Assembly (NCBI GenBank): GCA_030706735.1
Contig: JAUZNZ010000022.1
Span: 1 to 64,000, forward strand
DNA length: 64,000 bases
Reading direction: 5' to 3'
From: Bacteroidota bacterium
GTDB lineage: Bacteria > Bacteroidota > Bacteroidia > Chitinophagales > Chitinophagaceae
Shown in pieces: positions 26,634 through 35,556 of the stretch. The translations under genes and the position numbers were made by a program. Position 1 is the first letter of the stretch. Each line of letters opens with the position of its first letter. A model generated the notes under the pieces. It saw only the letters and a list, made by a program, of their open reading frames with translations, ran no database searches and was not told where the DNA came from.

Positions 26634-27548
26634 ATGACTATGAGCAAGTATCATACGGATTACCTGGATCAGCTGGAATCGGAATCGATCCACATCTTTC
26701 GCGAGGTGGCGGGTCAGTTCGAGCATCCGGCTTTGTTGTTCAGCGGCGGAAAGGATTCCATTACCCTGGTGCACCTGGCCCTGAAGGCCTTCAGGCCGGG
26801 CAAATTCCCGTTCCCCCTGGTGCATATCGATACGGGACATAATTTTCCCGAAGCCCTGTCCTTCCGGGACGAACTGGCGGCCAGCATCGGCGAAAAGCTG
26901 GTGGTGCGCAAGGTCGAGGACACGATCAGGAAGAGGCACCTGACGGAGCCTACCGGAAAGTTCGCGAGCCGCAACGCCTTGCAGACATTCACGCTGCTGG
27001 ATACCATCGAGGAATTCGGATTTGACGCCTGCATTGGCGGGGCCAGGCGGGATGAAGAGAAGGCGAGGGCCAAGGAGCGCATTTTTTCCGTGCGCGACGA
27101 GTTCGGAGGCTGGGACCCGAAGCGGCAGCGGCCCGAGCTTTGGAACACCTATAATGGAAGGATCCGCAAAGGCGAGAATGTGCGGGTATTTCCTATCAGC
27201 AACTGGACCGAGCTGGACATCTGGAACTATATCCGCCGGGAACAGATCGCCCTCCCGTCCATCTATTTCGCGCATGACCGCGAGGTGATCGATTACCAGG
27301 GGCAGCTGGTGGCCGTGTCCCCGTTTATACGGCTCGATCCAGCGGATGAGGTGCTGAGCCGGAGGGTTCGTTACCGCACGGTCGGGGATATGACCTGTAC
27401 GGCGGCTGTCGAGTCCAGCGCTTCGGGCATCGACGACATCATCCGGGAGATCACCGCCACGCGCACGAGCGAGCGCGGGGAGACGAGGATCGATGACAAG
27501 GTATCAGAAGCAGCGATGGAGGACAGGAAAAAGAACGGATACTTCTAA
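26634..27548 (+). CDS. cysD: Sulfate adenylyltransferase subunit 2
   Basis: 304 residues; the ATG at 26634 and a second ATG two codons later are both possible. The PP-loop is in LLFSGGKDSITLVHL, followed by VHIDTGHNFPEALSFRDEL and CIGGARRDEEKARAKERIFSVRDEFGGWDPK, all diagnostic for CysD. It ends with ERGETRIDDK and a short basic tail. It catalyses ATP + sulfate to APS, driven by GTP hydrolysis in its partner CysN, encoded 4 bases downstream. It is cytoplasmic, the first committed step of sulfate assimilation. Confidence 0.96.
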   Translation: MTMSKYHTDYLDQLESESIHIFREVAGQFEHPALLFSGGKDSITLVHLALKAFRPGKFPFPLVHIDTGHNFPEALSFRDELAASIGEKLVVRKVEDTIRKRHLTEPTGKFASRNALQTFTLLDTIEEFGFDACIGGARRDEEKARAKERIFSVRDEFGGWDPKRQRPELWNTYNGRIRKGENVRVFPISNWTELDIWNYIRREQIALPSIYFAHDREVIDYQGQLVAVSPFIRLDPADEVLSRRVRYRTVGDMTCTAAVESSASGIDDIIREITATRTSERGETRIDDKVSEAAMEDRKKNGYF

Positions 27549-27551
27549 ACA

Positions 27552-28799
27552 ATGACTATGGACCTATTACGATTTATAACGGCGGGCAGCGTGGATGACG
27601 GGAAGAGTACCCTGATCGGGCGTCTACTGTATGACAGCAAGAGCATTCTGACCGATCAGCTGGAAGCGCTGGAAAGACAGAGCCGGAACAAGGAAGACGG
27701 AGAGATCGACCTGGCCCTGCTGACGGACGGGCTGCGTGCAGAGAGGGAGCAGGGCATTACCATTGATGTCGCCTACAAATATTTTTCGACGCCGAAGCGC
27801 AAATTCATTATCGCCGACGCGCCGGGTCATATCCAGTACACGCGCAATATGGTCACGGGCGCGTCGAACGCCAACCTGATCATCATCCTGGTGGATGCGC
27901 GAAACGGCGTCGTAGAGCAGACCCGCCGCCATTCGATCATTGCGGGCCTGCTGAACATTCCGCATGTGGTCGTGGCCATCAACAAAATGGATCTGGTGGA
28001 CTATTCGCAGGATACCTATAACAATATTGCCATCGACTATGCGGAGATCGCACGCACGCTGAACCTGAAGGACGTGACCTATCTGCCGATCAGCGCGCTG
28101 AAGGGCGACAATATCGTAGAACGTTCGGCCAATCTGCCCTGGTATGAGGGCGACACTTTGCTGGAGCTCCTGGAAAGAACGGAGGTGGAGAAAGACGTCA
28201 ACCTGAGCTATGGCCGTCTGCCGGTGCAATATGTCATCCGTCCGCAGACGGATGAGCTGCATGATTACAGGGGCTATGCGGGAAAGATCATCAGCGGCAT
28301 TTATAAGAAGGGCGATGCCGTGACCATCCTCCCGGCGGGCCTCAGGAGCCGGATCAAGGCCATCGAGCGGGGAGGCGAGCAAGTGGAGGAGGCCTTTGCG
28401 CCGCAGAGCGTGGTGCTCCATCTTGAAGACGACCTGGACATCAGCCGTGGCGACCTGATCGCGAAGGACGACCATCTTCCGCGCGTCGAACAGGAAATGG
28501 AGGTGCTGCTCTGCTGGATGGACAGCAAGCCCCTGGTTGGCGGCAATAGATATCTGTTGCAGCTGGGCAGCCGGACGGTGCGCAGCGTCGTGAAGGAGAT
28601 CGAGTACCGGCTCGACGTGAACAGCCTGGAGAAGGACTATTCGACCCAACAGGCGGGGTTGAACGATATCGTCAAGGCCCGCATCCGGACGGCCACTCCC
28701 CTGCCCTACGACTCCTATGCGGAATTGCAGGTGAACGGCGGAGCCATCCTGATCGACGAAACCAGTCATGTTACGGTGGGGGCCTGCATGATACAATAG
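27552..28799 (+). CDS. cysN: Sulfate adenylyltransferase subunit 1 (GTPase)
   Basis: 415 residues of the elongation-factor-Tu-like GTPase family. The P-loop is TAGSVDDGKSTLIGRLLYDSK; switch I/II segments are EREQGITIDVAYKYFST and IADAPGHIQYTRNMVTGAS, and the base-recognition motif is VAINKMDLV. Two beta-barrel domains follow. It has no C-terminal APS-kinase extension, unlike CysNC fusions in other bacteria, again consistent with direct APS reduction. It works with CysD as a complex. The start at 27552 could be two codons later (ATG at 27558). Confidence 0.96.
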   Translation: MTMDLLRFITAGSVDDGKSTLIGRLLYDSKSILTDQLEALERQSRNKEDGEIDLALLTDGLRAEREQGITIDVAYKYFSTPKRKFIIADAPGHIQYTRNMVTGASNANLIIILVDARNGVVEQTRRHSIIAGLLNIPHVVVAINKMDLVDYSQDTYNNIAIDYAEIARTLNLKDVTYLPISALKGDNIVERSANLPWYEGDTLLELLERTEVEKDVNLSYGRLPVQYVIRPQTDELHDYRGYAGKIISGIYKKGDAVTILPAGLRSRIKAIERGGEQVEEAFAPQSVVLHLEDDLDISRGDLIAKDDHLPRVEQEMEVLLCWMDSKPLVGGNRYLLQLGSRTVRSVVKEIEYRLDVNSLEKDYSTQQAGLNDIVKARIRTATPLPYDSYAELQVNGGAILIDETSHVTVGACMIQ

Positions 28800-28805
28800 T
28801 GAACC

Positions 28806-29651
28806 ATGGAGAAGACAGTCAAATATAGCGGAAAAGTGATCCTTGTCGGCGCCGGACCGGGCGACCCGGAGCTGCTTACGGTGAAGGCCATGCGCTGGCT
28901 CCGCCAGGCCGACGTGGTCATTACGGACAGGCTGGTGAGCGACGCCATCCTGGAGGAATATGTGAATGAGCGGGCGGTCGTCCTGCATGTCGGCAAGGAG
29001 TGCAGAAAAGGCGCCTCGACGCCACAGTCCACGATCAACGAACTGCTGGTCGACTATGCAGGCCAGGGCAAGCTGGTCGTCCGGCTCAAAGGCGGCGATG
29101 CCTCCTTATTCTCCAACATCCTGGACGAGCTGCAGACCCTGACCTACCATGGGATCGCCTACGAGATCGTGCCGGGGGTGACCGCCGCATTGGGGGCCGC
29201 CGCCTATGCGGGGATCCCGTTGACGGCCCGGGGCTATTCGACGGCCTTGCGTCTGCTGACGGGGTACAAGCCGGACCTGTTGGACGCGGCGTACTGGGAG
29301 GACCTGGCAGGAACCGGGGATACACTGGCTTTTTATATGTCGGCTGCGCCGCTTGACGACATGGTGGAGAAGCTGCTGAAGCATGGCATCGGCCGGGACA
29401 AATGGCTGGCTGTGATCGAACAGGCGACCACCCCCATGCAGCGCGTCCGTTGCTGCCCGATCCATGAGTACCGCGGGAGTTCGGCGGGCCGGGAGAGTTC
29501 GGGCGGTTATGTTTCGCCGACCCTGATCATTATAGGCAAGGTAGCGGCCTTGCACGAACGATTCAAGTGGCTGCCCGACAGCGACAGCGGCGAGCTGTAT
29601 TTTAAACCGGTAGGCGACAACCATAAGATCAACGCGGAGGAGCGGGCCTGA
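28806..29651 (+). CDS. cobA: Uroporphyrinogen-III C-methyltransferase
   Basis: 281 residues. The N-terminal signature KVILVGAGPGDPELLTVKA and the second block VVRLKGGDASLFSN are characteristic of SUMT enzymes. The enzyme methylates uroporphyrinogen III twice with SAM to give precorrin-2, the first step to siroheme, the prosthetic group of the sulfite reductase encoded downstream. It lacks the dehydrogenase/ferrochelatase half found in E. coli CysG; that half is encoded at 38.1 kb as part of a fusion. A product-binding C-terminal region (SGGYVSPTLIIIGKVAALHE) is present. Confidence 0.94.
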   Translation: MEKTVKYSGKVILVGAGPGDPELLTVKAMRWLRQADVVITDRLVSDAILEEYVNERAVVLHVGKECRKGASTPQSTINELLVDYAGQGKLVVRLKGGDASLFSNILDELQTLTYHGIAYEIVPGVTAALGAAAYAGIPLTARGYSTALRLLTGYKPDLLDAAYWEDLAGTGDTLAFYMSAAPLDDMVEKLLKHGIGRDKWLAVIEQATTPMQRVRCCPIHEYRGSSAGRESSGGYVSPTLIIIGKVAALHERFKWLPDSDSGELYFKPVGDNHKINAEERA

Positions 29652-29679
29652 AGGTCCTTTCCTTGTGCCATAAAATACC

Positions 29680-31449
29680 ATGACCATGTTAACAGCACCG
29701 AAATTAAAGCTCATCCAGGAACTCGTCGAAGGGGCAACGCGCGAAGAGTTGATCTGGCTGAACGGCTATCTTGCCGGTCTCGTCGCCCAGGACGGGGAGC
29801 TGCCTTACTCCACATCGGCGGTTCCGGCGCCCGCCGCGCCCCTGGTGAACAAGATCACGATCGCCTACGGGACGGAAACGGGCAACGCGAAACGGCTCGC
29901 TACCGACTTTGCGGCCAAGGCGAAAAAAAATGGCATCAACGCCAAATTGGTCGGCCTGGAACAATACCGGTTGACCGATCTGCCGAAGGAAGAATACTTT
30001 TTCACGGTCATCAGCACGCAAGGCGATGGAGAGCCCCCCCTTGCAGCCAAGAAATTCTACGACCATATCCATAAAGAAGGCGGCAAGCTGGACAAGCTGA
30101 AATTCAGCGTCCTTGCGCTTGGAGATACGGCCTACCCGCTGTTTTGCAAGGCGGGCGAAGACGTGGACCGACAGTTGCAGGCGCTGGGCGGAGAGCGCGT
30201 CGTCACGATGCGGAAATGCGACACGGATTACGAGTTGGACTCGGCGCATTGGTTCGACGAGGTCCTGCAACGGCTCAAGGGCGGCCATCCGCAGCATGGG
30301 AATGGATCGGCGGCGGGGAATGGGACGACGACAGGGAATGGGTCGGCGACGGGTGTCGGATCGGTGGCGCCGGTCAGTCGAAAAACATCCGGGAAAAAGG
30401 TATATGCCGGCACGGTGCTGGCGAACATCAACCTGAACGACCGCGGGTCGGGAAAGCGAACGCACCACCTGGAGATCGTTGCCGACGAGCTCGATTACCA
30501 GCCCGGCGATTCCATCGGCATTGTCCCGGAAAACCCGTCGGTCTATGTGGACGGCATCCTTTCCCTGACGGGTATCGATCCGGTGCGTACCCTGCCCTAC
30601 CGGCATGATCAGTTACCGGTCTCGGAACTGCTGCGTAAGAAATTAAACGTTGTGTATCTCCCCGAGCGGGTGGTAAAGAAATATGCGGCGATCGTCAAGC
30701 AGGACATCCCCGAGACGAAGATCGGGCTGCTCGACCTGCTGAAGATCTATCCCGTGAAGGATACGGCGCAATTCGAACAGGTGATCGGCATCCTGGAACC
30801 GATCGCGCCCAGGCTCTACTCCATCTCCTCTTCTCCGGAAGCCCATTCGGGCGAGGTACATATCACGGTGGCCAGGGACAGCTTTCTCGTCAACGGCGAA
30901 CTGAAATACGGGCTGTGCTCCGACGGTCTCTCACAGCTGTCCGTCGACGAGTCCCTTGAATTCTATGTGCACCGCAATGCCCAGTTCAAATTGCCTGCCT
31001 CCGACAAAGATATCATTATGATCGGGCCCGGCACGGGGATCGCGCCGTTCCGTTCCTTTCTCGCGGAAAGGGATGCCACCGGTGCGAGCGGAAGGAACTG
31101 GCTGTTCTTCGGCGACCAGCATTTTACGACGGATTTCCTTTATCAGACCGAGATACAGAATTGGATCGAAACGGGCGTCCTTACCCGGGTCAATACTGCC
31201 TTTTCCCGGGATCAGCAGGAAAAAGTTTACGTTCAGCATAAGATCGCCCGGCATGGCGCCGACTTCTTCGAATGGTTGGAAGGAGGCGCCTTTGTTTACC
31301 TCTGCGGGGCGAAGGACCCGATGAGCGAGGACGTGGAAAAGGCCCTGCTGGACGTGATCCGGCAGCATGGCCGGCGCACCGGGGCACAGGCCCTGGCTTA
31401 CCTGGACGAGCTTCGCGAAGCGGGCCGATACCTAAAAGACGTTTATTAA
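29680..31449 (+). CDS. cysJ: Sulfite reductase flavoprotein subunit (diflavin reductase)
   Basis: 589 residues. The order is flavodoxin domain (about 50-190; ITIAYGTETGNAKRLATDFA, STQGDGEPPLAAKKF), a Gly/Asn/Ser/Thr repeat linker (about 205-230), the FAD-binding domain (RLYSISSSPEAHSGEVHITV) and the NADPH-binding domain (IGPGTGIAPFRSFLAERDATG, FFGDQHFTTDFLYQTEI). It ends in the family-typical aromatic YLKDVY. It passes electrons from NADPH through FAD and FMN to the hemoprotein subunit encoded 2 bases downstream. The linker is an 18-bp in-frame tandem repeat. Confidence 0.93.
   Translation: MTMLTAPKLKLIQELVEGATREELIWLNGYLAGLVAQDGELPYSTSAVPAPAAPLVNKITIAYGTETGNAKRLATDFAAKAKKNGINAKLVGLEQYRLTDLPKEEYFFTVISTQGDGEPPLAAKKFYDHIHKEGGKLDKLKFSVLALGDTAYPLFCKAGEDVDRQLQALGGERVVTMRKCDTDYELDSAHWFDEVLQRLKGGHPQHGNGSAAGNGTTTGNGSATGVGSVAPVSRKTSGKKVYAGTVLANINLNDRGSGKRTHHLEIVADELDYQPGDSIGIVPENPSVYVDGILSLTGIDPVRTLPYRHDQLPVSELLRKKLNVVYLPERVVKKYAAIVKQDIPETKIGLLDLLKIYPVKDTAQFEQVIGILEPIAPRLYSISSSPEAHSGEVHITVARDSFLVNGELKYGLCSDGLSQLSVDESLEFYVHRNAQFKLPASDKDIIMIGPGTGIAPFRSFLAERDATGASGRNWLFFGDQHFTTDFLYQTEIQNWIETGVLTRVNTAFSRDQQEKVYVQHKIARHGADFFEWLEGGAFVYLCGAKDPMSEDVEKALLDVIRQHGRRTGAQALAYLDELREAGRYLKDVY
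30298..30351. repeat. 18-bp tandem repeat in the cysJ linker
   Basis: GGGAATGG recurs at 30298, 30316 and 30334, giving three in-frame 18-base units that encode Gly-Asn-Gly-(Ser/Thr) blocks between the flavodoxin and FAD domains. Confidence 0.8.
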
Positions 31450-31450
31450 C

Positions 31451-33163
31451 ATGGCAACACCTACGAACGCGCAAACCCCGGCGGCCGACGCCAGGAACCT
31501 TTCCCCGACCGAACGGATCAAGCAACGGAGCGATGCCTTGAGAGGCACGCTGGTAGCCAGTCTTGAGAATGAGATCACCGGCGCCATCAGCGAGGACGAT
31601 ACGGCCCTGCTGAAGTTCCACGGCATGTACCAGCAGGACGACCGCGACCGGCGCGAGGAGCGCGCGGAGAAGAAGCTGGAACGCCTCTATTCCTTCATGA
31701 TCCGTTTGCGCCTGCCGGGCGGCTTCATGACCCCGGAGCAATGGATCGCGACCCATCATATCGCGGGCGAGTATTCGACCGGCACCATCAAGATCACGAC
31801 GCGCCAGACCTTGCAACTGCACGGGCTGCTTAAGTCGAAGATCAAGCCGACGATCCAGTCCTTCAGCAAGATCCATCTGGATTCGATCGCCGCCTGCGGG
31901 GACGTCAACCGGAATGTCGTTTGCGCGGCCCATCCGATGCAATCGGCGATCCATGAACAGGTTCATGCCTATGCGGCGCGCCTCAGCCAGTACATGCTGC
32001 CCAAGACGCGAGCCTACTACGAGATCTGGCTGGATGAAGAAAAGCTGACGGACAAGCAGGAGGAGAACGATCCGCTGTACCAGGACCGGTATTTGCCGAG
32101 AAAATTCAAGATCGCCCTCGGTATCCCGCCTAATAACGATATCGATGTCCTGGCCAATGACCTGGCGCTTATCGCGATCATCGAGAACGATGAGCTGAAG
32201 GGTTTCAATATTGCCATCGGCGGTGGATTGGGAGCGACCCATGGCAATCCGGACACCTACCCGAGGCTGGCGTCCGTGATCGGCTATTTATCCGTGGCGG
32301 ACGGGGACGAAAAGCTCTTCAAGGCGGCGTACGAGATCATTACGATACAACGTGACTATGGCAACCGGACGGACCGCAAGCTGGCCCGGCTGAAATATAC
32401 GATCGACAAATATGGCCTGGACTGGTACAAGCAGGAACTGGAGAAGCGGACGGGGTTTGCGCTGGAGGCGGCTCGTCCTTTCGAGTTCACCGACCGTGTG
32501 GACTATTACGGCTGGGAGCAAAACCACCAGGGACTGTGGTACTATACCCCCTTCATCGAGAGCGGTCGCATCCTGGATGACGAGCGGCTTCCGCTGAAGA
32601 CGGCCCTGTTGGAGATCGCCCAAACCGGGAAGGCGAACTTCCGGTTCACCTGCAACCAGAACCTCATCCTGGCGGATATCCGGAAGAAGGACAAGGCCTC
32701 GATCGAGAAGATCCTGCACAAATACGGCATTATCGCACATACCGAAGCGGCATCTGCCATCCGCAAGAACTCGATCGCCTGCGTGGCCTTGCCCACTTGC
32801 GGTCTGGCGCTGGCCGAGGCGCAGCGATATCTGCCCTCGCTCATCGGGAAGATCGAGCCCTTGCTGGGACAGCATGGATTGAGCGAAGAGAAGATCATCA
32901 TCCGGATGACGGGTTGTCCCAATGGCTGCGGGCGCCCCTATACCGCGGAAATAGGCCTGGTCGGCACGGCGCCCGGGCGTTACAATATGCACCTGGGCGC
33001 GGATCACGAGGGAACGCGTCTCAATCGCCTCTATAAGGAGAACCTGGATGAGGCGACGATCCTTTCGGAGTTGGATCTGTTGTTCCGGCTGTATAAGAAA
33101 GAGCGTGCGACGGGCGAGACCTTCGGGGATTTCGCCCTGCGGCAGCGCTGGTATAAATGGTAG
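31451..33163 (+). CDS. cysI: Assimilatory sulfite reductase hemoprotein subunit
   Basis: 570 residues. The siroheme and 4Fe-4S ligands are visible near the C-terminus: CVALPTCGLALAE (C-x5-C) and RMTGCPNGCGRPYTAE (C-x3-C). Earlier blocks TTRQTLQLHGLLK and CGDVNRNVVCAAHP are also classic for NAD(P)H-type sulfite reductase. The enzyme reduces sulfite to sulfide in the cytoplasm with six electrons from the CysJ partner. It is the last gene of the operon; a hairpin with a T-run follows directly. The size is normal for the family. Confidence 0.96.
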   Translation: MATPTNAQTPAADARNLSPTERIKQRSDALRGTLVASLENEITGAISEDDTALLKFHGMYQQDDRDRREERAEKKLERLYSFMIRLRLPGGFMTPEQWIATHHIAGEYSTGTIKITTRQTLQLHGLLKSKIKPTIQSFSKIHLDSIAACGDVNRNVVCAAHPMQSAIHEQVHAYAARLSQYMLPKTRAYYEIWLDEEKLTDKQEENDPLYQDRYLPRKFKIALGIPPNNDIDVLANDLALIAIIENDELKGFNIAIGGGLGATHGNPDTYPRLASVIGYLSVADGDEKLFKAAYEIITIQRDYGNRTDRKLARLKYTIDKYGLDWYKQELEKRTGFALEAARPFEFTDRVDYYGWEQNHQGLWYYTPFIESGRILDDERLPLKTALLEIAQTGKANFRFTCNQNLILADIRKKDKASIEKILHKYGIIAHTEAASAIRKNSIACVALPTCGLALAEAQRYLPSLIGKIEPLLGQHGLSEEKIIIRMTGCPNGCGRPYTAEIGLVGTAPGRYNMHLGADHEGTRLNRLYKENLDEATILSELDLLFRLYKKERATGETFGDFALRQRWYKW

Positions 33164-33166
33164 GGG

Positions 33167-33198
33167 CGCGGGTTTCGGGAGCCCGCGAAAATTTTTTC
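33167..33198 (+). terminator. Intrinsic terminator after cysI
   Basis: Stem CGCGGG (33167-33172) with CCCGCG (33182-33187), extended by a T-G and a T-A pair, followed by AAAATTTTTT. It separates the reductase operon from the transporter operon. Confidence 0.8.
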
Positions 33199-33200
33199 CT

Positions 33201-33214
33201 ATTAGTCTACTAAT
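33201..33214. promoter_or_regulatory. Sulfur-regulon palindrome (site 3), perfect 6-bp arms
   Basis: ATTAGT and ACTAAT around a central CT. The centre lies 23.5 bases upstream of the -7 element at 33231. There is no -33 TTG; the palindrome occupies that position, which fits an activator site. Confidence 0.65.
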
Positions 33215-33230
33215 TTAATAGAGAATAATA

Positions 33231-33238
33231 TATATTTG
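33231..33238 (+). promoter_or_regulatory. -7 element TATATTTG of the transporter operon
   Basis: An exact TAnnTTTG match. The predicted transcription start falls at or beside the ATG at 33243, so the first short ORF could be translated from a leaderless or nearly leaderless message. Confidence 0.6.
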
Positions 33239-33242
33239 CGCC

Positions 33243-33323
33243 ATGAACAAGAATCAGACAGGCCTTTACGTAGCAGTTCGTCTTCCCAAGCACTATTGTC
33301 CTGCGGGACATCTCACCGACTGA
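33243..33323 (+). CDS. Putative leader peptide, 26 aa, upstream of porin/ABC-transporter genes
   Basis: A 26-residue ORF beginning MNKNQTGLYVAV and ending YCPAGHLTD, 5 bases after the -7 element and 67 bases before the porin ATG. It has a single cysteine, near the end (tyrosine-cysteine-proline). By analogy with the Cys-rich leader at 25.7 kb it may sense cysteine supply or a related signal. A small hairpin (TGTCC/GGACA, loop TGCG, 33297-33310) overlaps its Cys-Pro codons, and a T-run starts at 33332. Whether it is translated is unproven. Confidence 0.45.
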   Translation: MNKNQTGLYVAVRLPKHYCPAGHLTD

Positions 33324-33357
33324 CGACGCTATTTTTTTGTCCATATACTCTATCATT

Positions 33358-33369
33358 TTAGTAGACTAA
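33358..33369. promoter_or_regulatory. Sulfur-regulon palindrome (site 4) just upstream of porin
   Basis: TTAGT and ACTAA around a central AG, 21 bases before the porin ATG and downstream of the predicted promoter and leader ORF. Confidence 0.6.
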
Positions 33370-33390
33370 TAAACCAAGCCATTTCATTTT

Positions 33391-34584
33391 ATGAGATCGA
33401 AAATACTGACCTTTTTTGCCGCTACCCTGCTATTCGCCGCCGCCGTCAGGGCCCAGACGCCCAATGATGTGTTGAACATCCTGGTCCAGAAGGGCACGAT
33501 CACCCGGGAGGAGGCGGATTCGATTCGGGCCGACTATGCGATCAAACAACAGGATGCGCTCGCCAAAGCCCGAAGCTTTCCCCTTGGCTCCAGCCGTCTG
33601 CTGCAACTGAGTGGTTACACCCAGGTCCGCTACAATTCGTTCCAACAGAAAGGGAAGGCCGACGGCTTCGATATCAGGCGGGCCAGGCTGGACTTCCAGG
33701 GAGATTTCACAAAGAAGTGGGGCTATCGCCTGCTGATCGATTTTGCAGGGAACTCCGGTGCGAACGGTAGTGCGGCCACGGGAGGGGCCCTGGTCTCTCC
33801 CTTGCTGCTGGACGCCTTCGTCGCCTACAAGCCGGGGGACTATCTGAAGGTCACGGCGGGCCAGTTCACCATTCCCTTTTCGCTGGAGAACCTGACCCAG
33901 GACCGGTTGCTGGAAACGGCTGACCGTTCGCAGGTGGTGAGCGCACTCGTGTCGCGGAAGGGTGACGGCTCGAACAATATCGTCGATTCGGTAGGGAACC
34001 AGAATGGCCGCGACCTCGGCCTGCAGTTCAGCGGCAGCTTGTTCGGCAGCGGGGATCGAAAGATCGTCGATTACTACCTGGCCCTTCTGAACGGGGCGGG
34101 CATCGACGTCGTTGACAATAACGAATTCAAGGACTTCGTCGGACGGCTTGCCTTCCATCCCGTCAAGGCCCTTTCCATTGCCGGTAACTATTATAATGGC
34201 TTCGACCGGTTCAGTTCTTCCCCGACGAAGGATCAAAATCGCATCCGCTGGGGAGGCGACCTGTTGCTCGATCTGAACCGTTTCACCGCCCGGGCCGAAT
34301 GGTTGAAGGGGGAAGACGGCAATGTCAATCCCACTGTGCACGAGGGATGGTATGCGCAGGGCAGCTATTTCGTGGTGCCGAAGATCGTTCAGCTTGTCTT
34401 CCGCTATGATACGTACAACCCGAATAAGGACAAGGTGCACGTCACCAATACCTATTATGTGTTCGGAACCAACCTGTATTTTAATAGCTGGACGAAACTG
34501 CAGCTGAACTACTCCCGGAGGACGGAGTCGGGTGCGGACGTCAACAACGACCTGCTTACGGCCCAATTACAAATCTCCTTTTAA
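33391..34584 (+). CDS. Porin_O_P family outer-membrane oxyanion porin
   Basis: 397 residues. A signal peptide (ILTFFAATLLFAAAVRAQT) is followed by a short coiled N-terminal segment (LVQKGTITREEADSIRADYAIKQ) and then the barrel opening LQLSGYTQVRYNSFQ and FDIRRARLDFQGDFTKKWGYRL, characteristic of the OprO/OprP group of anion-selective porins. It ends in a terminal strand LTAQLQISF with the C-terminal Phe expected for barrel insertion. The family is named for phosphate and polyphosphate, but the gene lies under sulfur-regulon palindromes and leads an ABC-transporter operon, so sulfate is the likelier substrate here. Confidence 0.88.
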   Translation: MRSKILTFFAATLLFAAAVRAQTPNDVLNILVQKGTITREEADSIRADYAIKQQDALAKARSFPLGSSRLLQLSGYTQVRYNSFQQKGKADGFDIRRARLDFQGDFTKKWGYRLLIDFAGNSGANGSAATGGALVSPLLLDAFVAYKPGDYLKVTAGQFTIPFSLENLTQDRLLETADRSQVVSALVSRKGDGSNNIVDSVGNQNGRDLGLQFSGSLFGSGDRKIVDYYLALLNGAGIDVVDNNEFKDFVGRLAFHPVKALSIAGNYYNGFDRFSSSPTKDQNRIRWGGDLLLDLNRFTARAEWLKGEDGNVNPTVHEGWYAQGSYFVVPKIVQLVFRYDTYNPNKDKVHVTNTYYVFGTNLYFNSWTKLQLNYSRRTESGADVNNDLLTAQLQISF

Positions 34585-34608
34585 ACTCACTGACTAAACG
34601 CACTGACC

Positions 34609-35556
34609 ATGAACCTCAGCAAGAACAGTATGACCTGGATCGCGGCCGGCCTTTGCTGGGCGGCGCCGTTCGTCCAGCCGGGAGGCGCTCCGCGGGACGC
34701 GGGCAGCATCAGTATTTCCGGCGCTTTTGCGCTATATCCTCTGACCGTGAAATGGGCGGGGGAATTCCGGAAGATCCATCCGGAGATCAAGATCGACATT
34801 TCCGCCGGGGGCGCGGGGAAGGGCATCACGGATGTGCTATCGGGGGTGACCGATATCGGCCTTGTCTCCCGCGACCTGACTCCGGAGGAAACAAAGAAAG
34901 GCGCATTCCCGATCGCGGTCACCAAGGACGCTGTGATCCCTACGATCAGCGCCGGCAACCCCTTTCTGAAAGAATTACAGGCCAGGGGGCTAAAGAAGGC
35001 GGCACTTAACGGCATCTTCATAACCGGACAGATCACGAGTTGGGGCCAGGCTGGCCTGGCTACCCATGCTCCCGTTCATGTATATACGCGATCGGATGCG
35101 GCGGGCGCTGCCGAAACCTGGGCGCTTTATTTTGGCAAGAAGCAGGAAGATCTGCAAGGCGTGGCGGTCTATGGGGACCCCGGCCTGGCGCTTGCGGTAA
35201 AGAAGGACCCGGCAGGCATCGGCTACAATAATATCGTCTACGTCTATGATGCGCAGACCAGGCAACCGACGAACGGCGTGGTGCCTTTGCCGATCGATCT
35301 GAACAATAATGGCCGGATCGATCCGGACGAGCAGTTCTACGGCAATATCGATCAACTCACCGGCGCGATCGCGGCAGGGAAATATCCCGCCCCGCCGGCC
35401 CGGGACCTCTATTTTGTCACGAAGGGCGGGATCCGGAACCCGGCCGTCAAATCATTCATCCAATGGGTATTGACCGAAGGGCAGAAATACGTCAAAGAGG
35501 CCGGGTATATCAATCTGTCCGCGGAGAAGATCAACGCGGGATTGAAAAAGCTGTGA
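34609..35556 (+). CDS. PstS-like periplasmic oxyanion-binding protein
   Basis: 315 residues with a short signal segment (WIAAGLCWAAPFVQP). The mature protein opens ISISGAFALYPLTVKWAGEF and carries SAGGAGKGITDVLSG and DIGLVSRDL, the layout of PstS-type PBP domains. The anion-binding loop departs from the usual PstS wording (GSTF / SGGG), so phosphate specificity is not given. The gene is 24 bases after the porin and its stop overlaps the permease start (GTGA). Location within the sulfate cluster suggests that it binds sulfate or another oxyanion; this is inference. Confidence 0.85.
   Translation: MNLSKNSMTWIAAGLCWAAPFVQPGGAPRDAGSISISGAFALYPLTVKWAGEFRKIHPEIKIDISAGGAGKGITDVLSGVTDIGLVSRDLTPEETKKGAFPIAVTKDAVIPTISAGNPFLKELQARGLKKAALNGIFITGQITSWGQAGLATHAPVHVYTRSDAAGAAETWALYFGKKQEDLQGVAVYGDPGLALAVKKDPAGIGYNNIVYVYDAQTRQPTNGVVPLPIDLNNNGRIDPDEQFYGNIDQLTGAIAAGKYPAPPARDLYFVTKGGIRNPAVKSFIQWVLTEGQKYVKEAGYINLSAEKINAGLKKL

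Noticed and set aside
27624-28988. 454-codon open frame on the minus strand opposite cysN
   Set aside because: Antisense to a highly conserved GTPase; composition typical of a shadow frame.
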